NCBI GenBank assembly: GCA_029961685.1
Contig: JARWKL010000002.1
Coordinates: 33,076,908-33,140,907 of the forward strand
DNA length: 64,000 bases
Direction of reading: 5' to 3'
Origin: Aristolochia californica
Lineage: Eukaryota; Streptophyta; Magnoliopsida; Piperales; Aristolochiaceae
How positions within the stretch are numbered: position 1 is the first letter of the stretch; each line of letters starts with the position of its first letter. Under the pieces are notes generated by a model. That model was not told the DNA's origin and ran no database searches. It saw only the letters and a program-made list of their open reading frames with translations. A program made the position numbers and the translations under genes. Positions 45,080 through 54,620 of this stretch are shown piece by piece.

Positions 45080-45193
45080 CAATCTTCTTTTTAATTCCAG
45101 CACATGTTCCTTATCTCTTAGCTAGAGCCACTTTGTATGACGACTCTTGTTGACACCTCTCGAGCTCATGGTGGGTTCTCCCACATTGTAACA
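45080..45193 (-). repeat. 5' LTR of copia C2, right part
   Basis: Continues the LTR interrupted at 37001, matching 25690-25827. Starts TGTTACAATGTGGG at 45193. The right flank ttcct matches the left flank gtcct of C2 at 4 of 5 positions. Confidence 0.83.
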
Positions 45194-46077
45194 TTCCTTT
45201 GAGATAATACTATCCCATTCTTGAACAGAAGAACCTCAATGCCCAAAAAATACTTAAAGAAGTCCAAGATCTTTGGTTTTAAATTCATGACATATCTTGT
45301 TTTTGACTTCTTGTATGCTAGTTGCATCATTGCCAGTTAAGACAATATCATCAACATAAACAACCAACATCACTTTTTATTTCAAGGTATCTTTAAAAAA
45401 TACTGAATAATTTATTAAACACCACCAAAATCGAAATCGTAGTAGTACTTGGCTAAATTTATTAGACCCGAGAAGATTGTTTAAGCCCATATAAGGACTT
45501 TTTAATTGGCATAAGGACTCCCCCTCAACCACATAACCAGGTGGTTGAAGCATATAAATTCCTTCACTCCTATCACCATTTAAGCAAGCATTTTTTACAT
45601 CGAGTTGATATATTGGCAATGAGAAGTTAGTGGGAAGAGATAACAAGATACATACCAAATATAAATTGGCAACATAAGAAAAAGTCTCCTTATAATCGAC
45701 TCCATAACACTGAGTGTACCCTTTAGCAACAAGGTGGGTTTTAAGGCGAGAAACAGACCCATTCAAATTATGTTTGGTAGTGAAAACCCATTTACAACCC
45801 ATATGATTTTTACCTTGTAGAAGAGGTGCTAAGGTCCATGTCTGATTCTCATATAAGGCTTGCATATCCTTATCCATAACAACCTTACATCTTGGATGGT
45901 TCAGGACTTTTTGATTGGACTGCAGAATAGAGATGGAAGAAATAGATGCAAGGAAATAATAATATGTATAAGACAACCTATGGTGAGACATAAAGTTTGA
46001 GATAGGATGGGAAATAGTGAAAGTGCAAGGTTCTTTTATGAGAAATATGGTCTGAGTGTCAAATTCTGGACCAAATG
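45194..46077 (-). pseudogene. Ty1/copia reverse transcriptase (C1)
   Basis: Minus strand 45377-46077: TISHPISNFMSHHRLSY linker, CKVVMDKDMQALYENQTWTL, GCKWVFTTKHNLNGSVSRLK, THLVAKGYTQCYGVDYKETF, YQLDVKNACLNGDRSEGIYM and PPGYVVEGES. YVDD-region and LDLLEET-type motifs follow in other frames down to 45194. The frame is open into the LTR of TR-GAG2 only by chance. Interrupted by C2 on one side and TR-GAG2 on the other. Confidence 0.88.
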
Positions 46078-47019
46078 TGTTATGGTCCCTAGCCATGGAT
46101 CTAGTAACTCGGCGAGTTGAATATGAATCCAGCACTGTTAGAGGGTTTCTTAACACGTTTTTGTGAAAAGAAACTATCTTTTTCTTCCCTCACACGTTAT
46201 AATTGAAAAGGAGTTTCCTTTTCTCAATTATAGATGCAACCAGCAAGTTAAAGGACTGTTTAAGCACTTAGATATGAAACCCCTCTTTTATGATTCATGT
46301 GAAGAGGGTTTTACTTGCTGTAATTACTCAAGAACAACCCCTTTCCCTTTACTGAATTCATTCCCCTTGAAAAGGAGTTTCCTTTTCTTAATTATGAATG
46401 AACCAATTCAAGCAAGAGACTGTTTTAAGGATCCAATTATGAAACCCCACTTTATACCTCACATCAATGAGTAGGGTTTCTGAATTCATGCAACTACCAA
46501 TGCTGAATGTAAAGAGGGCAGTCTCTAGCTCTTGTAAACTCGGAAAAGATAGATAAAAATACCTCTTGAAGACCTCCTTCAATTCAGCAACTCGAAAATC
46601 CCTTTCTTGATGCTAAGACTCAAGCAAATCCTCCTTCCCTGACTACTGGTTCATGGAAGAGATGGATGACTATTGCAGCATGGAAGAGAAGGCTGATTCC
46701 TCCTCCTTTTCCTTCCAAGATCTCCTCAAAGATTCCCCAATGGATGCAGAAAACCCCCAAGAGAGTTCACACCAAGAACCCTAGAATAGAGAGCCTAGAA
46801 GGAACCTAAATTACCCTAGTTTATGCTAATTCCGAACTTGCTTTATTTCTCCATCCTTACCCCTTAAATAGGGTAATTAACATCAACATAGGTTAGGGTT
46901 ATCAAACCCAATTCTACCCCTACCTTTAAGTCTTATTACAAATTAATAAAATTCGAAATTAAAAGCAACATAAATAATAAAAGTAAAGTAGATGACTCAG
47001 TCTTATTGAGTCCATAACA
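46078..47019 (-). repeat. 3' LTR of TR-GAG2 (942 bp)
   Basis: Starts TGTTATGGACTCAATAAG (47019), ends GGGACCATAACA (46078). It contains a partial internal duplication of about 165 bp (46205-46440, 'gaaaaggagtttccttttct' twice) that TR-GAG1 lacks. Confidence 0.92.
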
Positions 47020-47039
47020 TCTACCCCCCCTTGGAGATC

Positions 47040-48480
47040 GAGCTTGACCTCAAGCTCGGAAGCTGGGTAGACCTGGTGAAAGTTGTCGAGCCGCTCCCAT
47101 TTTGCGTAGTTGTGGCCGATTGCTGCCCAGTAATGGCATGCAGGGAGATGTCCGATGGTTCTTCCTCAATCATATCCTCTGTCACCTCGATATCCTCATC
47201 TTCAACCTTATCGATCAAAAACAATCTTTTGCACTGATGCCCAACCCGATATGGTTCATCACAGTTGTAACATAGATTCTTAGCCCGCCGTTCTGCCATC
47301 TCAACACTTGTCAATTTTTTTATATAAGGAGTTGTAGGATGACTAGATCTCAGATCCCCTGTCAAAGTAATACCCGGGTTGTTTCTCGGAGGAATGCGCT
47401 CCCCTGACCCTGGAGGTCGCCTGTGTTGTGCTTGTTGTCGCAATTCTAAAGCACGAGCTATATTCATAGCGCTGGATAAGTCAACAGGTGCATAGAGCTC
47501 CACCTCAAGCTTTAAGGCCTCTGTCAGTCTTGCTGTAAATAGCGCAACTTGCTAATCCACTTGTACCATACTGCTGGCTCGTGCTAATTTTTCCTGGAAT
47601 AATTTTTGATATTGCTCCACGGCCCCAGTTTGGCGTAGTAAAACCAAATCTCCCAAAGGGTTACTGTAAGCCGGAGGACCAAAACGGAGAGAACACAGTC
47701 GCTTAAATTCATCCCAATCTACCACCTCGCTATCAACCTCAACTAGCTGGTACCAAAGTTGTGCTTCCCCTAGTAAGTGGAAAACAGCTACGTTGACTCG
47801 GTCATAGGTTGGGACTCGCTGATGGCTAAAAAATTTTTCACATCGATACAACCATATCAAAGGGTCTTCTGACCCATTATAAGTAGGGAATTCCATTTTA
47901 GTATACCTCGGAACAGTGCCTCCCCCTGGTAGAAGTGTCCCCCCGGAATGAGGGGTCCTTGCTGTCCTGAAAAACTCGTGCGCCTCGAAAATTCATCTCC
48001 CCCTCTGTTATACGAATGGTCCCCTCCTCTCTGATCTGGAATGAGGGGTACAGTCCCTCCCCCATGGTTGAGGTGTCCCCCTGGAATGAAGGGTCCTTGC
48101 TGACCCGAGAAACTCGTGTGTCTAGTAAACTCATCTCCCCCTCTGATCTGTGAATGGTCTCCCGGAATTGGGTTCTTGCCAGTGCTCAGACCAGTCTCCA
48201 TGCTATCCATCCTTCCTTTCAAAGTTTCCAAACTGAGAGTGAACTTCTCCTCCAATGCAGCAAATTTCTTGCCAGTAGTTAGACCATTCTCCATGCTATC
48301 CATCCTTCCCTTCAAGGTCTCCATATCGATATCAATTTTTGAGAACCTCTCTAGGACAATATCAAATTTTCTTTCAAGCAATTCAAAGTATTCATTGGTG
48401 CTTCTCTCTACCGGGTTCCCTGCTCTGATACCAAGTTGTTATGGTCCCTAGCCATGGATCTAGTAACTCGGCGAGTTGAA
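47040..48480 (-). pseudogene. Gag of TR-GAG2
   Basis: Minus strand. The 174-codon block 47857-48381 has a coiled-coil-like start (ERKFDIVLERFSKIDIDMET) with duplicated TLKGRMDSMENGL units and two copies of a GGDHS..FSGQQGP.IPGG repeat. Block 47552-47896 has MEFPTYNGSEDPLIWLYRCE, GEAQLWYQLVEVDSEVVDWD and AVEQYQKLFQEKLARASSMV. Block 47021-47503 has an intact zinc knuckle CYNCDEPYRVGHQC, acidic linker and SLHAITGQQSATT. Damage: a one-base deletion near 47928, a stop at about 47552, and a one-base loss near 48420. After ITGQQSATT the DNA jumps to the chromodomain tail (WERLDNFHQVYPASELEVK in another frame). Confidence 0.9.
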
Positions 48481-49379
48481 TATGAATCCAGCACTGTTAG
48501 AGGGTTTCTTAACACGTTTTTTGTGAAAAGAAACTATCTTTTTCTTCCCTCACACGTTATAATTGAAAAGGAGTTTCCTTTTCTCAATTATAGATGCAAC
48601 CAGCAAGTTAAAGGACTGTTTAAGCACTCAGATATGAAACCCCTCTTTTATGATTCATGTGAAGAGGGTTTTACTTGCTGTAATTACTCAAGAACAACCC
48701 CTTTCCCTTTACTGAATTCATTCCCCTTGAAAAGGAGTTTCCTTTTCTTAATTATGAATGAACCAATTCAAGCAAGAGACTGTTTTAAGGATCCAATTAT
48801 GAAACCCCACTTTATACCTCACATCAATGAGTAGGGTTTCTGAATTCATGCAACTACCAATGCTGAATGTAAAGAGGGCAGTCTCTAGCTCTTGTAAACT
48901 CGGAAAAGATAGATAAAAATACCTCTTGAAGACCTCCTTCAATTCAGCAACTCGAAAATCCCTTTCTTGATGCTAAGACTCAACCAAATCCTCCTTCCCT
49001 GACTACTGGTTCGTGGAAGAGATGGATGACTATTGCAGCATGGAAGAGAAGGCTGATTCCTCCTCCTTTTCCTTCCAAGATCTCCTCAAAGACTCCCCAA
49101 TGGATGCAGAAAACCCCCAAGAGAGTTCACACCAAGAACCCTAGAATAGAGAGCCTAGAAGGAACCTAAATTACCCTAGTTTATGCTAATTCCGAACTTG
49201 CTTTATTTCTCCATCCTTACCCCTTAAATAGGGTAATTAACATCAACATAGGTTAGGGTTATTAAACCCAATTCTACCCCTACCTTTAAGTCTTATTACA
49301 AATTAATAAAATTCGAAATTAAAAGCAACATAAATAATAAAAGTAAAGTAGATGACTCAGTCTTATTGAGTCCATAACA
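48437..49379 (-). repeat. 5' LTR of TR-GAG2 (943 bp)
   Basis: Near-identical partner of 46078-47019. Its end encodes RRVTRSMARDHN on the minus strand, in register with the primer site and gag start. Confidence 0.92.
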
Positions 49380-49589
49380 AAATGGAACAAGGGAAGAACT
49401 TACCTCGATAGGATCTGAAAACTCCACAAGTGTGGTATTGGCCGATGCTTAAGGGGGCTGAGTGATATCAGCTTTAAAGGGCACAAATGGACGAGGAGTG
49501 GCCGAAATGAATGAAAGACCCGAAGGAGCATCATTCGAGGAATAAAATGAGGTGTCCTAAAAATAGGTCACATCCCTACATACAAGTAA
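49380..49589 (-). pseudogene. Ty1/copia integrase-RT linker (C1)
   Basis: The copia sequence interrupted by TR-GAG2 continues here (minus strand FYSSNDAPSGLSFISAT-like, compare 6880-6990 in C0). It ends at the LTR of P3 with flank agtaa. The rest of C1 (integrase, protease, gag, 5' LTR) is not found in the window. Confidence 0.8.
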
Positions 49590-49915
49590 TGATATGCCCC
49601 ATTTCCATGGATCTGCCACCAGATGATTTTCTCTTCGTTTCGGATCGAAAGACGTGAGGATAACCAAGCTTTCGAAGGAAGCTTGCACCTTAGGCCTCGT
49701 GAGAGAGAGAACCCGATCTCATTTACTTAGACTAATGATCAATGCTTGGTTTTTCTCATTACTCTTACCCACCCTTACATGGTTTAAGATAAAATATTAC
49801 AAAAATACCCCTATAAATAAAATATTCCAAAAATACCCCCGTGGCCTAAAACTGAAATAAAATAATGTAAATTAAATAAAAATAATTAAATATTAATGTT
49901 ATTGCGTGCATAACA
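49590..49915 (-). repeat. 3' LTR of gene-capture element P3 (326 bp)
   Basis: Starts TGTTATGCACGCAATAAC (49915) and ends GGGGCATATCA (49590). The U3 half matches the LTRs at 58290 and 61224. The U5 half ('gagatcgggttctctctctcacgagg') resembles the G4 LTR at 52652. The polypurine tract CCGGGGGGGTGTAA abuts it at 49916. Confidence 0.82.
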
Positions 49916-50068
49916 TTACACCCCCCCGGACGAATGAGCTTGTCCTCAAGCTTGAAAGTAGGGTCTGTATGCCGATGTCTCCACTTGTGCGCAAGTAGCA
50001 TCCACGGAGCTGTGTCCGTCCTCAGAAAACCCCAACGCTAGAGCATTCCACCCGAGTGCTGCCTTGCA
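49916..50068 (-). pseudogene. Chromovirus pol C-terminal tail inside P3
   Basis: Minus strand DPTFKLEDKLIRPGG at 49930-49975 is the end of a gypsy chromodomain (compare ELEDKLFLKGEE in G3), immediately before the polypurine tract. It shows that P3 derives from a chromovirus whose pol was removed. Confidence 0.72.
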
Positions 50069-51088
50069 TCAGTCTTGGATTGGTGTGAAACAGCCCTTCA
50101 CGGCGGCCCCCCCATTGGCAAGGTGGCACTGCCCACAATTTCCCAGCATGGCAGCAACAATTGGTAATGCAGTATCAAGGCACTGGAAAATACCTCCCAT
50201 GAGAAGCATCTGTCTCATATTTGGATCCATATCAGTGCAGACCTTACCAGCAAAGGGATGCCCAAAGGCAATAAATTGACCTTTATCAGAGGCAGGAATC
50301 ATCTTAGAAATAGAAAGGATAAGTGGACCATCCAGAGCACAGTTGCGTCCAGGTATCCCAAGTATTGCGACAGTGCCACCCGTCATGTACTCATAACCAT
50401 GATCACCAACCCCTTCAACCACAACTTTAGCCCCATTGTGACGCACACAAAACCTCGCAGCAGCAGTGCCATGCATAATTGGCACCAATTCTAGAAAACC
50501 CAAATAGCTAAGCAAGAAATGACAATATTCCCCATGTCTGCCAGACATTTCATCAACCCACTGCCCGTCCTCTACCAATTTGCTTATCACCTTTGAATTA
50601 GCTCCAACCTGACTATCTAGAGGAGCCCAGATCTGCACTGTAAAAGTAGCAGCACTCAAGAATTTGTGGAAGAACCCAAGTGCTGCAAGATATCCGCGAA
50701 TCCAGTGGCCCAACGTGATTGCTGTCCAGCTCTTTAAAGTTCTCCGTGCTAATCGTTCCAAAACTGTTCTAGCAATCACTACCCCTGTGTCATTGAAGTA
50801 AGCATAGTCTAGGTACCAAGAGGTCATGTCAAATGAACTGAATGCAATAACAATAGTGATAGAGGCGTTAATAACTCCATATGCTGCTTTCCTCCTGGTA
50901 GACAGTACGTCACCACTGAAAGGTGTATTTATCCCATATGGCCACGTAGGGCCTACAGCAGGTCTGCTGAGGACTTCCCAATGTCTGCAACCTTGAAGCT
51001 TCTTCAAGCATCTACTAACTTGAGACACCCACCCAGCCACAACAAGGGACTTGCCATCCATTGCACAATTACACGTTAAAGTTTCCAA
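50069..51088 (-). CDS. Chimeric frame of captured host fragments: GOGAT and EF-2 segments (P3)
   Basis: A 339-codon open frame, unusually long for this window. Residues 207-251 ([20 protein letters not shown], then [13 protein letters not shown]) match the C-terminal GXGXG domain of plant glutamate synthase, of the NADH-GOGAT type. Residues 252-286 ([20 protein letters not shown], then [11 protein letters not shown]) match domain II of elongation factor 2. Residues 1-206 and 287-339 are from sources I cannot identify. Neither enzyme fragment keeps an active site, so no catalytic function is expected. Position: between the chromovirus tail and another captured segment, all on the retroelement strand. 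Likely assembled by template switching during reverse transcription. Whether it is translated is unknown. Confidence 0.72.
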   Translation of the reverse strand: METLTCNCAMDGKSLVVAGWVSQVSRCLKKLQGCRHWEVLSRPAVGPTWPYGINTPFSGDVLSTRRKAAYGVINASITIVIAFSSFDMTSWYLDYAYFNDTGVVIARTVLERLARRTLKSWTAITLGHWIRGYLAALGFFHKFLSAATFTVQIWAPLDSQVGANSKVISKLVEDGQWVDEMSGRHGEYCHFLLSYLGFLELVPIMHGTAAARFCVRHNGAKVVVEGVGDHGYEYMTGGTVAILGIPGRNCALDGPLILSISKMIPASDKGQFIAFGHPFAGKVCTDMDPNMRQMLLMGGIFQCLDTALPIVAAMLGNCGQCHLANGGAAVKGCFTPIQD

Positions 51089-51252
51089 GCTGATTTAGTA
51101 GTAGAATGTACAGTACATATATACATGAACCAAAGATCACAATAAAATTTTTGGGTTGAAAAACCTTGTGGGTTGCTGTGCTCCTGTGCTGTCCATGTAC
51201 TCAGATAATTATGTGCACCATATAAGTCTTCTGTTGCATCCGTTGTACGAAT

Positions 51253-51612
51253 TTATTGTATGTTGAGCAAAGCAACAACAATGAAGGGAATCACCACGTC
51301 TGAAGATTTAGATTGAACAATGGTCGTAGGAGTACCCACCAGTATATCTATGTGAAAGCCACAAGCAACCTCATCAACACCATCCCACTTTATCATGTGA
51401 AGCATTTCTGCAATTGGATCATATATGTTGTTGGACAGAGAATGGTCATTATCTTCAGCAAAGAACGCATAAATCAGGGAATTCCGTGACACTAAATCTT
51501 GCTTAACCGGTCCATACATGGGACCCAAAAATTTCAGCCCAACTTGGTCAATTAGATCATGCACAAACTCACTATTGCTGGTCCCATCAAGAGAAAAACA
51601 ATTCATCCACAA
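51253..51612 (-). CDS. P3 leader plus unidentified captured segment
   Basis: A 119-codon frame. Its N-terminal part includes VGLKFLGPMYG, encoded by the same leader sequence that precedes payloads in P1 (VGLKFLGPMYV) and P2 (VGLYFLDPIS). The following stretch (DLVSRNSLIYAFFAEDNDHS, then IYDPIAEMLHMIKWDGVDEV) looks like ordinary protein sequence, but I do not recognise it. Probably another captured exon segment. Confidence 0.5.
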   Translation of the reverse strand: MWMNCFSLDGTSNSEFVHDLIDQVGLKFLGPMYGPVKQDLVSRNSLIYAFFAEDNDHSLSNNIYDPIAEMLHMIKWDGVDEVACGFHIDILVGTPTTIVQSKSSDVVIPFIVVALLNIQ

Positions 51613-52442
51613 AAATATGTATTTACTTCACTTCAGTAAATTTACAAACTATATTTGTCCTTTTGAGCCACTTTTTTTTATTCTCATCTTTGTTTCCTTA
51701 TATGTCTTTTTGAGTACGACAAATAGGGGGAAAAAAGACTTAGACCGATTAGACACATCAAAAATTGAAAATTGAAACTTAAAATGTAAAATGAGATATA
51801 CATAAATTAAGGGAGAGCCACTTTTCAAAATTTGCACATTTGACTTAGCTCCAACCTTAGGTATGGTGTAATTTTTTATTTTTAAAATTAGGTTTTGTCA
51901 TCATAAAAAGGAAGAAATTTTTTACCGTGTGTTGACTCTTGTTTTTTTATGCATCATCAAAGAATTATTATTCTGATGAAAGTTGACAGAGTCTTATTCT
52001 AAGGATCATCTTCTCTACTCAATGAATGAGTTTGTAAAACACATCCCTTGTTACCAGAAGAGAAGAAGACGTTGCTGCTCTGGTGTTTACTTCTCTCTGT
52101 CGTAGTGCCTCATTACTCTACTTGTGAAGGTTTGTTTCACAAGATCAAACGAACTTCTCCATGGAGGGAAGAAGGCAATTACAAAACTCAGGTTTCTGGT
52201 GAAGAAAGCTTTAATAACACAGTTTCCAATCTGGAAACAATGTTGAGAAAAAACGAAGAAGGAAGACCTTTCTGAACTCAGGAAGGTTTGTTGCTGCTGA
52301 AAATTTTTTACGAGACATGTTTGTTGTTGAAATAGGTTGTTTTTTTTTTGTTGAAAACTACTGAGGCTTTGGCTGGACGATGAGGTCTGATCCTCTTGTT
52401 AATTTGCTGATTTTGGTCTCTAGTCATATTGGCTGGTTGTTG
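51613..52442. other. Unassigned region between P3 leader and gypsy G4
   Basis: Expected to hold the 5' LTR and primer site of P3, but none is visible. 51630-52020 is AT-rich. 52048-52275 (plus) is a 75-codon frame starting MLPEEKKTLLLWCLLLSVVV, with a signal-peptide-like hydrophobic start and a charged remainder. It might be the first exon of a host gene or a captured piece. Support is weak. Confidence 0.35.
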
Positions 52443-52822
52443 TGTTATGGACTCCATAGCATCGAGAGTAATTAGTAGACGTAGGGGGGTAGATTATGTA
52501 ATTTCTAGCCTTTTGAAATTAGCAGGTATTGATGTAATTTCCTTCTAACTAGTGGCCCTTTCGTTGGCCTTTGTTGGTGTGCATTCCCTAATCCTTTATA
52601 GGGATGTCGGGTTATGAAAGAAAGCAAGCATTAATCAAAATTAGTTTAGATGAGATCGGATTCTCTCTCTAACGAGGTCCAAGGTTGAGCTTCCTTTGAA
52701 AGCTCATTATCTCATAGCAATTGGTCGTTCGGAGAATCCTCAACCCTCCTCTACGAAGCAGGCCAATCTGGAATCAAGAGGAGATCGTCGGGTGACGCGA
52801 TCCATGGCGAGAGAACTTAACA
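52443..52822 (+). repeat. 5' LTR of gypsy G4 (380 bp)
   Basis: Starts TGTTATGGACTCCATAGC, ends GAGAACTTAACA, and is followed by primer site ACGTGGTATCAGACAGG. Its last part is in the reading frame of gag (RVTRSMARELN). No 3' LTR is found because G4 is truncated by N4. Confidence 0.83.
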
Positions 52823-54240
52823 ACGTGGTATCAGACAGGACCACCCTCGGCGATTCCTCCTCTCCAACCGATTTGCGCAATTCAATTGAAGAGGTTCGAC
52901 ATGACACACAAGCTCAAATCACAACAATCCGAACAGAGTTGCATGAAATCAAAGACGCTATTCTCCAAATCAATCTACGCATGGGTGAATGTGTTATGGT
53001 TCTTGGTTAAGTACCTATGCCTTCCTCTCATAACAGGCTGGTCTTTTAGGTAGTATTGGCTAGGTACTTAACATTTGGTATCAGAGCAGGCACTACGTCC
53101 CGAGTTCGACTCCCTGCGTGCGCGGTGACCGCAATCCCCGAACGTTCCCCAAAGGCTCTCGTCCCTGTGTTAATGTCGTCGTGGTCGTTGGCTCAAGAGG
53201 GTAGGGTGTACTGTTATGGTCCTGGGTTAAGTACCTATGCCTTCTGCTCCTAAAAGGCTGGTCTTTTGTGTAGTATTGGCTAGGTGCTTAATAGAATGGA
53301 TACCACGGGATGCTCCTCTGCTGGGAGGTTCCACCAGACCTTCCTATCAGCCACCTATTCATCCACCCACAATGCCTCCTCTGCGCCCAGCTCATCCAAT
53401 TCCAGGGGGGCCTCATGGCAACAACCATTCCACCATGCCCAGGTATACCAAACTCGATTTCCCAATGTATAATGGGTCATCTAACCCTCTGATATGGTTG
53501 CACCAGTGTGACCAATTCTTTTGGAATCAAAGAACCCAGCCCGAGGATAGGGTTCCTTTAACTGCATTCCATATGCTCGACAAAGCGCAGCTGTGGTATC
53601 ATCAATTTAATTCTAAGCATCATGTGTATGATTGGGAGATTTTTAAATGATTATTGCATGTTGAGGTTTGGTCCACCAGCCCGTAGCAATCCTCTGGGAG
53701 ATTTAGTCAATCTCAAACAAACGGGTTCCATTGAGAATTATCAGAAACAATTTCAAGAACGGCTTCCACAGGCTAGTCAGTATGTGAGTTTGACTCAATA
53801 TGTTTACTGCTAGCCGAGTTCAGGCACTTCGCCTAGAAGTGGAATTACATGACCCCCCGTCCCTAGCTCACACTATGAATTTGACACGTACACTGGACGC
53901 CAAGCAAAGAGTCATGAAAGAATCTCTAGGGCGTCGACCCCCCTAGCCAGGCCGAGTGGCCAATGGAGCCCCACTAACCAATAACTCCCCTTTGTGCCAA
54001 GGGCCAACTCCCTCCCATACCTCAGAGGCCACCAAGTCAACACTACCTGCACAATATATTCGACACCTTTCCAAATCATAAATGGACCAGAGAAGGGAAC
54101 AAGGGCTTTGTTTTAATTGTGATGAAAAATACTTGTCGGGACACTTATGCAAATGGTTGTTTTGGTTAGAGGTGGAGGATCCAGAAGATATCCCCCAACC
54201 AGTGGATGAGGAAGACACTAAGGTCGAATAACCAGCAATT
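52696..54240 (+). pseudogene. Gypsy gag (G4), split by a TRIM
   Basis: The frame opens in the LTR at 52696 and passes through the primer site (RVTRSMARELNNVVSD) into SSPTDLRNSIEEVRHDTQAQ and DAILQINLRMGE, where TRIM copy C interrupts. It resumes at 53294 (WIPRDAPLLGGSTRPSYQPP, MPRYTKLDFPMYNGSSNPLI, FHMLDKAQLWYHQF). A frameshift near 53640 leads to LRFGPPARSNPLGDLVNLKQ. The zinc knuckle CFNCDEKYLSGHLC is intact near 54110-54155. Further stops at 53813 and later. Confidence 0.87.
52992..53293 (+). mobile_element. TRIM retrotransposon, copy C (302 bp)
   Basis: LTRs 52992-53073 and 53212-53293 (82 bp each). The primer site TTTGGTATCAGAGCAGG follows the first LTR. GAGGGTAGGGTGTAC precedes the second. 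Flanks gaatg (52987-52991) and gaatg (53294-53298) are an exact 5-bp TSD. The interior is 138 bp, shorter than in copies A and B, and non-coding. It interrupts the G4 gag frame cleanly. Confidence 0.93.
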
Positions 54241-54620
54241 TCCATTCACACCATGATAGGGTTACACAACACCAACACTATGCAGGTCCACGCTGGCATC
54301 CAATAACTCATGTTACTCGCACTAGTAGACTCGGGCAACACCCACAACTTTCTCAGACAACCAGCAACACAACAGTTGGGCTTGCCATTTTCAGCACAAT
54401 TCTGGCAATTTAGTCTCTGTAGCTAATGGGGAAAAGTTTTCCAGTGTGGGGTTATGTTCAGCAATTCCATTTTTTATTGAAGGAAACACCTTTGTGGCGA
54501 ATTTTTTGGTCATTCCACTTGTAGGATTTGATTTGGTATTGGGTATTAAATGGCTGTAGCAGTTAGGTTCGATTTTATGGGATTTCAAGTCCCTTACTAT
54601 GAGTTTTATGCACGATCAGC
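54241..54620 (+). pseudogene. Gypsy aspartic protease (G4)
   Basis: Plus strand: AISIHTMIGLHNTNTMQVHA, then LALVDSGNTHNFL near 54318-54356 with the D-S-G active site intact (contrast G2), FLVIPLVGFDLVLGIKWL near 54505-54560. A stop near 54303 and a frameshift near 54390-54410 disable it. Confidence 0.85.

Larger units (their letters stand above)
46078..49379 (-). mobile_element. Gag-only LTR element TR-GAG2 (3302 bp, young)
   Basis: LTRs 46078-47019 and 48437-49379, interior 47020-48436. TSD aaatg at 46073-46077 and 49380-49384, exact. Primer site ACTTGGTATCAGAGCAGGG. By eye the LTRs differ by about five substitutions and one single-base indel over 942 bp. The interior carries gag and the same gag-to-chromodomain-tail junction as TR-GAG1 (near 47120), with all of pol missing. 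Inserted in the integrase-RT linker of copia C1. Confidence 0.93.

Noticed and set aside
45377..46156. 259-codon frame starting MLRNPLTVLDSYS and continuing into copia RT
   Set aside because: The N-terminal 26 codons are TR-GAG2 LTR sequence read by chance into C1. Not a biological fusion.
48116..48834. Plus-strand frames of 111 and 132 codons over TR-GAG2
   Set aside because: Antisense to the gag coiled-coil region and the 5' LTR. Explained by the real minus-strand frame; the same shadow appears over TR-GAG1 at 32690-33016.
49916..51612. Functional host glutamate synthase or EF-2 gene
   Set aside because: Only about 45 and 35 residues of each are present, fused to unrelated sequence next to an LTR and purine tract. 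A real gene would be far longer.
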